Source of the DNA: Burkholderiaceae bacterium
GTDB lineage: Bacteria > Pseudomonadota > Gammaproteobacteria > Burkholderiales > Burkholderiaceae_C
Assembly (NCBI GenBank): GCA_030654805.1
Contig: JAURWR010000029.1
Coordinates: forward strand, 1-44,137
Direction of reading: 5' to 3'
DNA: 44,137 nt
Positions 1 to 9,996 of this stretch are shown one piece after another. Numbering within the stretch: the first letter of the stretch is position 1; the number at the start of each line of letters is the position of its first letter. The notes below the pieces were generated by a model. The model saw only the letters and a list, made by a program, of their open reading frames with translations. It had not been told where the DNA came from and ran no database searches. Both the position numbers and the translations under genes were made by a program.

Positions 1-1500
1 GCGCTGCATCACGCTCTTCTGCTTGGTGTAGAAGCGCACGCCCTCCTCGCCATAGGCGTGCATGTCGCCGAACAGGCTCTTCTTCCAGCCGCCGAAACCG
101 TGCCACGCCATCGGCACCGGGATCGGCACAGTGATGCCGACCATGCCGACCTGGATGCGCCGGGCGAACTCGCGTGCCACGTTGCCATCGCTGGTGAAGC
201 AGGCGACACCGTTGCCGAACTCGTGGTCGTTGACCAGCTTCACGGCGGCGGCGAAATCGGGCACGCGCACCACGGCGAGCACCGGGCCGAAGATCTCTTC
301 CTTGTAGATCTTCATGTCGGGCGTCACGTGGTCGAACAGCGTGCCGCCGGTGAAGAAACCGTTCTCGAAGCCGGGCACCTTGAACGGTGCGCCGGTGACC
401 GGATCGACGCGCCCGTCGACGACCAGCGTCGCGCCTTCGGCGACGCCGGTGGCGATGTAACCCTCGATGCGTTCGAGCGCCTGGCGCGTGACGATCGGGC
501 CCATCTCGGCGTCGAGTTCCATGCCGTTCTTGATCTTCAGCGTCTTCGCGCGCGCGGCCAGCGCCGGCACCAACTTGTCGGCCACGTCACCCACCGCGAC
601 CGCGACGCTGATCGCCATGCAGCGTTCGCCGGCCGAGCCGTAGCCGGCGCCGATCAGCGCATCGACCGTTTGTTCGAGGTCGGCGTCGGGCATCACGACC
701 AGGTGGTTCTTCGCGCCGCCCAGCGCCTGCACGCGCTTGCCGTGGTGAGCGCCGGTCTCGTAGATGTACTGCGCGATCGGCGTCGAGCCGACGAAGCTGA
801 TCGCCTTCACGTCGGGATGCGTCAGCAGCGTGTCGACCGCCAGCTTGTCACCCTGCACGACGTTGAACACGCCGTCGGGCAGGCCGGCTTCGCGCAGCAG
901 TTCGGCCATGAAGAGGCTGGCCGACGGATCGCGCTCGCTGGGCTTCAGCACGAAGGTGTTGCCCGCGGCAATGGCCACCGGGAACATCCAGCACGGCACC
1001 ATCACCGGGAAGTTGAACGGCGTGACGCCGGCCACCACGCCGAGCGGCTGACGCATCGTCCAGTTGTCGATGCCGGTCGACACCTGCTCGGTGAAATCAC
1101 CTTTGAGCAATTGAGGAATGCCGCACGAGAACTCGATGATGTCGATGCCGCGGCTGACCTCGCCCTGCGCGTCGGTGAACACCTTGCCGTGCTCGGCGGT
1201 GATCATCGCGGCCAGCGTGTCGCGCTGCTGGTTCATCAATTCGAGGAATTTGAACATCACCCGCCCGCGCCGGATCGGCGGCGTGTCGGCCCAGCCGGGG
1301 AACGCGGCCTGCGCGGCGGCCACCGCGACGTTCACCTCGTCGGCGCTGCCCAGCGCGACCTGGCGCGCCACCGCGCCGGTCGCCGGGTTGTAGACCGGCT
1401 GGCGGCGTCCACTGGTGCTGGCCACCGAACGACCGCCGATGAAATGCCCCACCTCCGCAGCCGAAGAGAAAGTGGGGGTCAATGCGTCAGGTGCGCCCAT
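1..1500 (-). CDS. mmsA: CoA-acylating methylmalonate-semialdehyde dehydrogenase, 3' end cut by window edge
   Basis: Reading leftward from an ATG at 1500 gives 500 uninterrupted codons up to the window edge, ending in the family's typical C-terminal region ([10 protein letters not shown], then [12 protein letters not shown]). Only a few C-terminal residues are missing. The aldehyde dehydrogenase fold is clear: the segment [11 protein letters not shown], the cofactor-binding FVGSTPIA, and the catalytic cysteine in [11 protein letters not shown]. The enzyme oxidises methylmalonate or malonate semialdehyde to propionyl-CoA or acetyl-CoA with NAD and CoA, in valine, beta-alanine and myo-inositol breakdown in the cytoplasm. 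It is transcribed divergently from the UPF0149 gene at 1558, with only 57 bases between the two starts, so the promoters must be compact or overlapping. Family assignment is near certain; the physiological substrate is inferred. Confidence 0.95.
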   Translation of the reverse strand, partial: MGAPDALTPTFSSAAEVGHFIGGRSVASTSGRRQPVYNPATGAVARQVALGSADEVNVAVAAAQAAFPGWADTPPIRRGRVMFKFLELMNQQRDTLAAMITAEHGKVFTDAQGEVSRGIDIIEFSCGIPQLLKGDFTEQVSTGIDNWTMRQPLGVVAGVTPFNFPVMVPCWMFPVAIAAGNTFVLKPSERDPSASLFMAELLREAGLPDGVFNVVQGDKLAVDTLLTHPDVKAISFVGSTPIAQYIYETGAHHGKRVQALGGAKNHLVVMPDADLEQTVDALIGAGYGSAGERCMAISVAVAVGDVADKLVPALAARAKTLKIKNGMELDAEMGPIVTRQALERIEGYIATGVAEGATLVVDGRVDPVTGAPFKVPGFENGFFTGGTLFDHVTPDMKIYKEEIFGPVLAVVRVPDFAAAVKLVNDHEFGNGVACFTSDGNVAREFARRIQVGMVGITVPIPVPMAWHGFGGWKKSLFGDMHAYGEEGVRFYTKQKSVMQR

Positions 1501-1557
1501 GGTGTGCTCCGGGTTCGGTTTATCAGTTCGCGAAGTTTAGGAGGGTGACAATCGACC

Positions 1558-2259
1558 ATGCCCTCATCCACCCGATCTCCCTCCGGCGCCGCCGGTCCAC
1601 TCGACGAACGCGACATCGACGAGTTGCAGGCGCTGCTCGACCGCGTGCCCGCGCCACTCGAAGCGTTGGACGTCAGCATGCTCGACGGCTTTCTGTGCGG
1701 CGTGTTGCTGCAGCCGCAGCCGGTCCCGCCGGCGCAGTGGTTGCCGCACGTCACCGATGCCGACGGACGCGCATTGCCCGCGTCGTTCGATGCCCAGCGG
1801 CTGCACACGCTGGCGTTGCGCCGGCACGCCGAACTGAACGACGCGATCAACAACCGGCAGTGGTTCGATCCGTGGGTGTTCGAGCTGGAAGCCGATGAAG
1901 ACGACTCCGAGGACGATGACGACCTGCCGCATGAGACCGACGCCGTCTATCCGTGGGTGGCCGGGTTCGCGACGGCGCAGGAGTTCTTCCCGGGGCTGAT
2001 GCGGCTGGACGCCAACGCGCTGACCGCACCGCTCGCACTGCTGTATCGCCACCTCGAAGCCGACGACCTGGAAGACGCCGACGATCTGATCGAGGAGATC
2101 GAGTCGCTGGAACCGCCGGCCGACCTCAGCGCGGCGGTCGAGGAACTGGTGCGCGCGACCCTGCTGCTGGCCGATGTGTCGCGGCCGCAACCGTCTGCGG
2201 CGCGTCCGCCGAACCGCCCCCCATCACGCGGACCCAGGCGCGGCTCGCAGCGGCGCTGA
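1558..2259 (+). CDS. UPF0149 (YecA-like) family protein without SEC-C tail
   Basis: A 233-residue acidic protein with the UPF0149 signature [13 protein letters not shown] near residues 41-53 and a second conserved block PWVAGFATAQEFFP around 131-144. An acidic stretch (EADEDDSEDDDD) lies between them. The ATG at 1558 follows an AGGAGG-like ribosome site at about 1540-1546, which supports this start. The family is widespread in proteobacteria but its role is not established. Many members end in a SEC-C zinc motif; this copy instead ends in a Pro/Arg-rich tail (RPPNRPPSRGPRRG). A clear paralogue with the SEC-C motif lies at 5532-6314 on the other strand. It is convergent with dadA, whose stop is only about 20 bases away. 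Confidence 0.85.
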   Translation: MPSSTRSPSGAAGPLDERDIDELQALLDRVPAPLEALDVSMLDGFLCGVLLQPQPVPPAQWLPHVTDADGRALPASFDAQRLHTLALRRHAELNDAINNRQWFDPWVFELEADEDDSEDDDDLPHETDAVYPWVAGFATAQEFFPGLMRLDANALTAPLALLYRHLEADDLEDADDLIEEIESLEPPADLSAAVEELVRATLLLADVSRPQPSAARPPNRPPSRGPRRGSQRR

Positions 2260-2280
2260 CGGTCGACCGACGCTGCGCCG

Positions 2281-3588
2281 TCAGGCAGTCGCCCTGCGCG
2301 GCCGACGGGTGACGGTGCTGTCGCCGTAGAAACCGAAATCGAGCGCCGGCCGCTGGCCGCTGATCAACTCGGCCAGCGCGCGACCCGAGCCGGCGCCGTG
2401 TGTCCAGCCCAGCGTGCCGTGGCCGGAGTTGACCCACAGCTTGCCGATCGGGCTGCGGCCGATGATCGGAATGTTGTCCGGCGTGCTCGGCCGCAGGCCA
2501 GCCCAGTAGTTCGGTGTCGAGGTGTCGGCCACGCCGGGGAACAACTCTTCATAGCGCTTGACCAGCGCCTCGCATCGCACGCGCGAGGTGGCGCTGGTGA
2601 TCGAGGTGTCGTAGCCCGCCATCTCGGCGGTGCCGGCGATGCGGACTTCGTCGCCGAGTCGGCTGATCGCGATCTTGCGGCCGTCGTCGAGCAGACTCAC
2701 CGTGCTGGCGCGTTCGGGCTGCTTCAGCTTCAGCGTGGCCGAGTAGCCCTTGGCCGGGTAGATGTTCAGGCACAGCCCCAGCGGGCGCAGCAGCGGTGCG
2801 GTGTGGCTGCCCATCGCGGCGACGTAGGCGTCGGCGCGCAGCAGCGTCATTTGCCCGGTCGCCTGTTCGCACACGCGCACCGATTCGATCGCGTTGCCGG
2901 TTTTCTGCAGGCCGAAGATGTCGTGGCTGTACAGGAAGGTCGCACCGCGCTCGGCACAGCGCTTGGCCAGTTGCTGCGTGAACACGCGCGCATCGCCCGA
3001 TTCATCGCTGGGCGTGTAGGTGCCCCCGGCCAGACGTGGGCCGAACGCCGCCAGCGCCGGCTCGATCGCGAGCACCTCGTCGCGCGACAGCACGCGGCGA
3101 TCGACGCCATGACGGCGCATCACCTCCGCACCGGCGGCGCCGGCGTCGAAGTCGCGCGGGCTCGAGAAGAAATGAAGGATTCCGCGTTCGAGCCGGTGGT
3201 AGTCGATGCCGGTCTGCGCCACCACCGATTTCAGCGCCGCCTGGCTGTAGCGGCCCAGCGCGACCAGCTGACCGACATTGCGCTCGAAGGCGGCCGTGTT
3301 GCACTGGCCGAGGAAGCTCAAGCCCCAGCGCCACTGGTGCGGATCGAGCTTCGGGCGGAACAGCAGCGGCGCGTCGTCGCGCAGCAGCCACTTCGCGACC
3401 TTGAACGGCGCTTCGGCGTTCGCCCACGGCTCGCAGAAGCTGACCGAGATCTGCGCGCCGTTGGCGAAGCTGGTTTCGAGGGCCGCGTCGGGCTGGCGGT
3501 CAACGACCGTGACTTCGTGGCCCTCGTCGAGCAGGTGCCACGCGGTGCTGATGCCGACGATGCCGGCGCCCATCACGATGACTTTCAT
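2281..3588 (-). CDS. dadA: D-amino acid dehydrogenase, FAD-dependent
   Basis: 435 residues, the usual length for DadA. It begins with the FAD-binding motif VMGAGIVGISTAW and carries the family blocks TSFANGAQIS near residue 40 and YWAGLRPSTPDNIPIIG plus NSGHGTLGWTHGAGSGR near the C-terminus, where the isoalloxazine ring binds. The enzyme oxidatively deaminates D-amino acids (typically D-alanine) to 2-oxo acids and ammonia and passes electrons to the membrane chain. I chose the ATG at 3588 rather than the GTG one codon upstream, because a strong AGGAGG (3595-3600) sits six bases before it. No alanine racemase (dadX) adjoins it. The next gene upstream is the small ORF in the opposite direction. 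Confidence 0.94.
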   Translation of the reverse strand: MKVIVMGAGIVGISTAWHLLDEGHEVTVVDRQPDAALETSFANGAQISVSFCEPWANAEAPFKVAKWLLRDDAPLLFRPKLDPHQWRWGLSFLGQCNTAAFERNVGQLVALGRYSQAALKSVVAQTGIDYHRLERGILHFFSSPRDFDAGAAGAEVMRRHGVDRRVLSRDEVLAIEPALAAFGPRLAGGTYTPSDESGDARVFTQQLAKRCAERGATFLYSHDIFGLQKTGNAIESVRVCEQATGQMTLLRADAYVAAMGSHTAPLLRPLGLCLNIYPAKGYSATLKLKQPERASTVSLLDDGRKIAISRLGDEVRIAGTAEMAGYDTSITSATSRVRCEALVKRYEELFPGVADTSTPNYWAGLRPSTPDNIPIIGRSPIGKLWVNSGHGTLGWTHGAGSGRALAELISGQRPALDFGFYGDSTVTRRPRRATA

Positions 3589-3718
3589 CACACCCCTCCT
3601 GCTGCATGAATCATTCGGCCGTCATGGCAACGACGGATGATCGGAGTTCCACGAAGCGTTACGAACTGCACGGCCATTCCGTTTCATTTCGCAACGTTGT
3701 CATGGCACGGACTCGTCA

Positions 3719-3741
3719 CACTGGCACGATGTATGCCAGTG
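3719..3741 (+). promoter_or_regulatory. Sigma-54-like promoter overlapping an 8-bp inverted repeat
   Basis: TGGCACG at 3722-3728, four bases, then ATGC at 3733-3736 matches the sigma-54 pattern TGGCACG-N4-TTGC at all but one conserved base, with GG and GC exactly in register. The same bases form a perfect inverted repeat (CACTGGCA, 7-base spacer, TGCCAGTG). Predicted start of transcription is about 3748, just before the ribosome site GAGGAG at 3749-3754 of the small gene at 3762. The very short leader is a reason for caution. Confidence 0.45.
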
Positions 3742-3761
3742 GTTTGACGAGGAGAAGCATC

Positions 3762-3989
3762 GTGCGAGTAATCCGTGAAATCTCATGGTGGCGCGCCCTG
3801 AGGGGACGATGGGCTGCCGCGCGTGCACCTCGCGATCCCGACGACATGGGTGACATGGGCACCGCCTTCGGCCTCGACGCCTACCTGCAGGCCGACGTCG
3901 AGTTCCGGGCGTTCCAGGATTCGAAGCGCGTCAGCGGAGACACCGCAGTTGCAACCACCGACCGTCTCAACGGGCGCTCGGTGATCTGA
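3762..3989 (+). CDS. Small hypothetical protein, 75 aa
   Basis: I do not recognise this protein. A GTG at 3762 is preceded at good spacing by GAGGAG and opens a 75-residue frame ending in TGA at 3987-3989. The start VRVIREISWWRALRGRW is basic and tryptophan-rich, followed by an acidic, glycine-containing middle (DPDDMGDMG) and a hydrophilic C-terminus. No signal peptide or membrane segment is evident. The frame stays open further upstream to 3606, but that part has no good start signal. The gene sits between dadA (divergent) and a TetR gene (same strand, 30 bases downstream) and could be co-transcribed with the regulator. The promoter-like sequence just upstream is the main reason to take it as real. 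Confidence 0.4.
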   Translation: MRVIREISWWRALRGRWAAARAPRDPDDMGDMGTAFGLDAYLQADVEFRAFQDSKRVSGDTAVATTDRLNGRSVI

Positions 3990-4019
3990 CCCGAAAACGC
4001 CCCGCCATACACTTTGTGC

Positions 4020-4631
4020 ATGGCTCGAACCCCGTTCAAGGAGCAGATGCTCCGAGCGCGTGAAGACGCGATCGTTTCATCAGTCAACCGCTTGCTCGCC
4101 GAAAAGGGCTACGACCTGATGACGCTCGACGCGGTCGCTGCCGATGTCGGCATCGCCAAGGCCAGCCTCTACAAGCACTTTCCGTCGAAGGAGGCACTGG
4201 CCGCCGCCGCGATGATCCGCTTGCTCGATCGGGCGCTGGCGTTCATCGTGACGCTGGACCGCCATCCGACGGCACGTGCCATCGATCACCTGAAGGCGGT
4301 GGCGACCTGGACCATGCAGGTGCAGCTGGCCGGCGAGATGCCCTCCCTGCCGGCTCAGAACTCTTCGCTGCGCGCTGCGCTGACCAGCAACGAGGCCTAC
4401 CTGCAGCGGCTGATGGATGTCAGCGACAAGCTCGGCACGTGGATCGTGGCCGCCCAGGAAGCCGGTCACCTGAACCGCGAGCTGCCGCCCGAGATCGTTC
4501 TCTACACGCTGTTCGCGCGGGCCTGCGATCCGGTGCTGGGCCTGCTGAAGCTGTCGGGCCAGCATTCCGACGAACGCATCATCGAGTTGCTGCTGGTGAC
4601 CTGTTTCGACGGGCTGAACAGCCGCCCCTGA
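4020..4631 (+). CDS. TetR/AcrR family transcriptional regulator
   Basis: 203 residues from the ATG at 4020; an upstream TTG at 4014 in frame is less likely. The N-terminal helix-turn-helix is typical of TetR proteins: helix one in SSVNRLLAEKGYDLMTLDAVA, then ADVGIAKASLYKHFPSKEAL, the recognition helix ending in the YKHFPSKEAL signature. The C-terminal half is helical and presumably binds a ligand and forms the dimer, including a C-terminal region of the TetR_C type (EIVLYTLFARACDPVLGLLKL). Nothing in the sequence names the ligand. Candidate targets are the neighbouring small ORF or the metallophosphoesterase gene, which is convergent and ends 15 bases away, but this is inference from position only. 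Confidence 0.9.
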   Translation: MARTPFKEQMLRAREDAIVSSVNRLLAEKGYDLMTLDAVAADVGIAKASLYKHFPSKEALAAAAMIRLLDRALAFIVTLDRHPTARAIDHLKAVATWTMQVQLAGEMPSLPAQNSSLRAALTSNEAYLQRLMDVSDKLGTWIVAAQEAGHLNRELPPEIVLYTLFARACDPVLGLLKLSGQHSDERIIELLLVTCFDGLNSRP

Positions 4632-4646
4632 AGCCGCAGTCGGCGC

Positions 4647-5429
4647 CTACACCTCGAGCGTGAACCGCCCGTCGTAGTGATCGGCTTCGCCCTTGCGGCT
4701 GTGGCCGCGGGCGTTGCACACCACGCGCGTCTCGCCGCTCGCGTGGGCCACGCGGTAGTCGTGCCGACAATGCAGGTGGCCATGAATCCACAGGTCGACG
4801 GACGGCATCAAGTCTTCGTCGGCGTTGCAGAAGCTGGCGGTGCCGGGCTGCTTGCCGTAGCGCTTGTCGGCGCTGCGCACGCTGGGGCCGTAGTGGGTGA
4901 CGACCACCGTCGCATCCCAGGCCTCGGAGGCCGGATCCGGAACGCGCGCCAGTTCGTCGGCCAGCCAGCCACGGCAGCCGAGCGCCTCGACACGCACCGC
5001 AGCGGCATCAAACAACGCACCGTGCTGGGTCGATCGCATCACATCGACGAAGTAGCTGGCCGCACGCATCGCACGGTCGCGCTGCGCGGTGCCGAACAGG
5101 TCGAAATCGCTCCAGCGGGTGGTTGCGACGAAGCGGATGCGGCGGCCGGTCGCGTCGGTCCGCACGCAGCTCTGCCGTTCGAGCAGCGTGATGCCGAGTG
5201 CGTCGCAGCGCTCGCACAACGCGGGCCAGGCGTCGTCGAGCTCGCGCTGGTCGAACTCGTGGTTGCCGGCGACGAACAGCACCGGCACCGGCCAGTCGCC
5301 GAAGCGGGCCAGCTCGCGCCAGGTGCTGTCGATGTCGCCGGCCAGCACCAGCAACTCGGCGCCCGGCGCCGGCTGCGGCTCGAACACCTCGGTCTCCAGG
5401 TGCAGGTCGGACAGCAGTTGCAGGCGCAT
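4647..5429 (-). CDS. Calcineurin-like metallophosphoesterase
   Basis: 260 residues with the complete metal-binding signature of the superfamily in order: SDLHLE (D8, H10), LAGDID (about 30-35), AGNHEFD (about 54-60), VVTHYGPS (about 176-183) and WIHGHLHCRHDY (about 213-224). These residues coordinate a dimetal centre that hydrolyses phosphomono- or diesters; the actual substrate cannot be read from sequence. No signal peptide, so cytoplasmic. It ends at a TAG stop (4647-4649), which matters for the two internal TAG codons elsewhere in the window because it shows TAG used as an ordinary terminator. It is followed upstream, in the same direction, by the UPF0149/SEC-C gene about 100 bases away, so the two may share a transcript. 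Confidence 0.9.
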   Translation of the reverse strand: MRLQLLSDLHLETEVFEPQPAPGAELLVLAGDIDSTWRELARFGDWPVPVLFVAGNHEFDQRELDDAWPALCERCDALGITLLERQSCVRTDATGRRIRFVATTRWSDFDLFGTAQRDRAMRAASYFVDVMRSTQHGALFDAAAVRVEALGCRGWLADELARVPDPASEAWDATVVVTHYGPSVRSADKRYGKQPGTASFCNADEDLMPSVDLWIHGHLHCRHDYRVAHASGETRVVCNARGHSRKGEADHYDGRFTLEV

Positions 5430-5531
5430 CAGTTCACGCTCATGCCATCGGTCGGTCGTCGAACCGCTCCAGGCGGGCAGCGCCCCCGCGCCACGCAGAC
5501 GCGCTGAGGCAGCAGCAACGCGACCGGCGGC

Positions 5532-6314
<783 letters not shown>

Positions 6315-6570
6315 GCGGGCTTTCGGTGGATGTGCCCGATTGTCGGATGTCGGACGTTGCGCGCGATCGGCGTCAAGCCGACGGCTTGAACGTCAGCGCG
6401 CCGCGCGTTGTCGCAGCAGCGCTTGCCGGTGGGCGTCAAGGGATGGCGGGGGTCTCTCGCGATTCGGTTCATGCCCCAGGGTCGGACGCGTGCATGAAAT
6501 GCTTTCGGCCGGACGAGCCCCGTGCTTCACGGCATCCGGCCGCCGCGCCTGGGGGACGTCCTCCAGGCGG
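6315..6570. other. Non-coding stretch upstream of the kinase, with two palindromes
   Basis: No convincing gene. Two palindromes stand out. TCAAGCCG-a-CGGCTTGA lies at 6373-6389, about 190 bases upstream of the sigma-54 promoter at 6571, a distance typical for enhancer-binding activators. A longer imperfect hairpin lies at 6507-6541 (GGCCGGA ... TCCGGCC enclosing CCGTG-ctt-CACGG), immediately before the promoter. Either could be an activator site; the hairpin lacks a T-run, so it is not an obvious terminator. A long open frame from 5089 runs through here, but it is antisense to two real genes. Confidence 0.35.
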
Positions 6571-6586
6571 TGGCACGTCCTTTGCA
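6571..6586 (+). promoter_or_regulatory. Sigma-54 (-24/-12) promoter of the sensor kinase gene
   Basis: TGGCACG at 6571-6577, four bases, TTGCA at 6582-6586: a full match to the RpoN consensus TGGCACG-N4-TTGCW, with GG and GC in the required register. Predicted transcription start is about 6597, nineteen bases before the ATG at 6616. Expression should therefore need an enhancer-binding activator; none is encoded in the window. Confidence 0.75.
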
Positions 6587-6615
6587 CATTGTCGGAACTC
6601 GCACCGGATCTGTGC

Positions 6616-7860
6616 ATGCCATCACTTTCGAACCCATCACCGACGCACCCTCCGTCGAACCTCGCCACGGCCTCGTCCGCCGCGCCGGGCGGCGCCTGGA
6701 CGGACCAGCTCCAGCGGCTGCTCGAATCCACCGGCGAGGGCATCTTCGGCGTCGACATGCTGGGCCGCTGCAACTTCATCAACCGGGCCGCTGCCGAGAT
6801 GCTGGGCTACCCGAGCGGCGCGGTGCTCGGTCGCAACATGCACGAGCTGATCCACCACACCCACGCCGATGGACAGCCCTACCCCGAGGCCGACTGCCCG
6901 ATCTTCAACGCCTTCCGCCGCGGCCTTCCGTGCCGCATCGACAGCGAGGTGCTGTGGCGCGCCGACGGCAGCGCGTTCTCCGCTGAATATTCATCGCACC
7001 CGATCCTCGACGGTGGCGCGGTGCAGGGCGCGGTCGTCACCATCGTGGACATCACCGATCGCAAGCGCAGCGAGACACTGCTGCAGCAATCGCACGAGCA
7101 GCTGGAGCGCCGTGTCAGCGAGCGCACCGCCGAGTTGACGCAGGCGCTTGGCGAGTTGCGCGAGCTGTCGGCTTACTCGGAATCGGTGCGTGAGGAGGAA
7201 CGCACCCGCATCGCGCGCGAAATCCACGACGAGCTCGGCTCGTTGCTGGTGGCGCTGTAGATGGATGTCGGATGGGTCGAGAAGCGGTTGCAGGACCGGC
7301 CCGAACTCCGCTGCAAATGCCACGGCATGGGCCGCACGATCGACACCGCCGTCGACAACCTCGGCCGCATCATCACCGACCTGCGCCCGAGCATCCTCGA
7401 CCACCAGGGACTGTGGGCCGCGCTCGAATGGCAGGCTCAGGAGTTCATCGAGACCACCGAACTCGCATCCGATCTGCAGATGCACGTCGCCGCGCAGACC
7501 GAGCCGCCGCACGGCCCCGAAGGCAACCGCTGGGCGATCGCGGTGTTCCGCATCTTCCAGGAGATGCTGAGCAACGTCGCGCGCCATGCGCAGGCACGCT
7601 CGGTGCGCATCCGGCTGTATGTCGACGGCCCGCCCGATCCCGTGCTGCACATCGAGGTGCGCGACGACGGCATCGGCACCGAGCCGTCGGCCCTGAACCA
7701 CCCGCGCAGCTACGGTGTCATGGGCATGCGCGAGCGCGCCGGCCACTTCGGCGGCAGCCTCGCGATCGACAGCGTGCCGAACCATGGCACCTGCGTGCGC
7801 CTGACGATGCCAATGCCGATGCCGTTGTCGACATCGCCGCGCCACGAGAGTCCCCGATGA
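6616..7860 (+). CDS. PAS-domain sensor histidine kinase, interrupted by in-frame TAG at 7258-7260
   Basis: The frame from the ATG at 6616 encodes a PAS domain (about residues 30-150, GIFGVDMLGRCNFINRAA onward), a short coiled-coil linker, then the HisKA_3 dimerisation box RIAREIHDELGSLLVAL with the phospho-accepting His at about 204. At codon 215 there is a TAG. The same frame continues without a break with MDVGWVEKRL, the rest of the HisKA_3 helix, and a HATPase_c domain (N-box FRIFQEMLSNVARHA, G-box DDGIG and YGVMGMRERAGHFGG). In relatives the codon at this place is usually lysine (LK-MD), so AAG to TAG is the simplest change. An ATG follows the TAG directly, so restart at TAGATG could make a separate ATPase half. 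The gene overlaps the response regulator gene by four bases (ATGA). Alternatives are a true nonsense mutation, a sequencing error, or suppression. Confidence 0.8.
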
Positions 7861-8528
7861 TCCGCGTGCTGATCTGCGACGACCATGTGATCGTTCGCCA
7901 GGGCATCAAGCAGATCCTCGCGGACACCGCCGACATCGTGGTGGCTGGCGAGGCCGACAACGGACCGGAGGCGATCCGCAAGGTCCGCGAGGCGAGCAGC
8001 CCGCAGGCCGTCGGCATCGAGGTGGTGTTGATGGACATCGCGATGCCGCACCGCGACGGCCTCGACGTGCTGCGCCAGCTGAAAAGCGAATTCCCGAAGC
8101 TGCCGGTGCTGATGCTCAGCACCTACCCCGACAAGCAGTACGCGGTGCGCAGCCTGAAGCTCGGCGCGGCCGGCTACCTGAACAAGAGCGCCGACTCAGA
8201 ACAGATGTCGACCGCCATCCGCAAGGTCGCGGCGGGCGGGCTGTTCATCACCCCGATGGTGGCCGAGCACATGGCGACCGCGCTCGGCGCCGGGGTCGGT
8301 GCCAGTCGCTCAGTCCATGAGCCCCCGCACGAGCGGCTGTCGCACCGCGAGTACCAGGTCTTTCGCCTGCTCGCCACCGGTCGCAGCGTCGGCGAGATCG
8401 CCGAGCAGCTGGTGCTGTCGTCCAACACGGTGAGCACCTACCGCGCGCGCATCCTCGAAAAGACCGGTGCGCGCAACGACGTCGAGCTGGCGCTGTACGC
8501 GGTCAGGCAGGATCTGCTGCAGGTCTGA
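7857..8528 (+). CDS. NarL/FixJ-type response regulator
   Basis: 223 residues. Receiver domain at about 1-125 with the acidic pocket DD (9-10), the phospho-acceptor Asp in VVLMDIAMP, the conserved Ser/Thr in MLSTYPD and the Lys in LNKSAD. A LuxR/GerE helix-turn-helix follows at about 158-215: LSHREYQVFRLLATGRSVGEIAEQL, then LSSNTVSTYRARILEKTGA. The ATG overlaps the stop of the kinase gene in ATGA, so the two are translationally coupled and presumably form one signalling pair: the kinase phosphorylates the receiver, which then binds DNA. The regulated genes are unknown. The receiver is intact, which argues for recent or apparent rather than ancient loss of the kinase. Confidence 0.93.
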   Translation: MIRVLICDDHVIVRQGIKQILADTADIVVAGEADNGPEAIRKVREASSPQAVGIEVVLMDIAMPHRDGLDVLRQLKSEFPKLPVLMLSTYPDKQYAVRSLKLGAAGYLNKSADSEQMSTAIRKVAAGGLFITPMVAEHMATALGAGVGASRSVHEPPHERLSHREYQVFRLLATGRSVGEIAEQLVLSSNTVSTYRARILEKTGARNDVELALYAVRQDLLQV

Positions 8529-8605
8529 GACGGTACGCCCCGCATCGCGGCGCGCCGGCTGATGGAAAGCGTGGTCGCAACGACAAGGCCGTCTGTGCGA
8601 GAGTC

Positions 8606-8629
8606 GGTGACCGCCACTGCCCGGTCACC
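8606..8629 (+). promoter_or_regulatory. Inverted repeat just upstream of the MBL RNase start
   Basis: GGTGACC (8606-8612) and GGTCACC (8623-8629) form a perfect 7-bp inverted repeat with a 10-base spacer, ending 11 bases before the ATG at 8641. No good Shine-Dalgarno lies between. It could be an operator or a leader hairpin that affects translation. Confidence 0.3.
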
Positions 8630-8640
8630 CCCGCCTTCCC

Positions 8641-9992
<1,352 letters not shown>

Positions 9993-9996
<4 letters not shown>

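Noticed and set aside
58-1548. Long open frame of 496 codons on the plus strand
   Set aside because: It is the antisense shadow of mmsA; the translation is His/Arg/Asp-rich without any recognisable domain.
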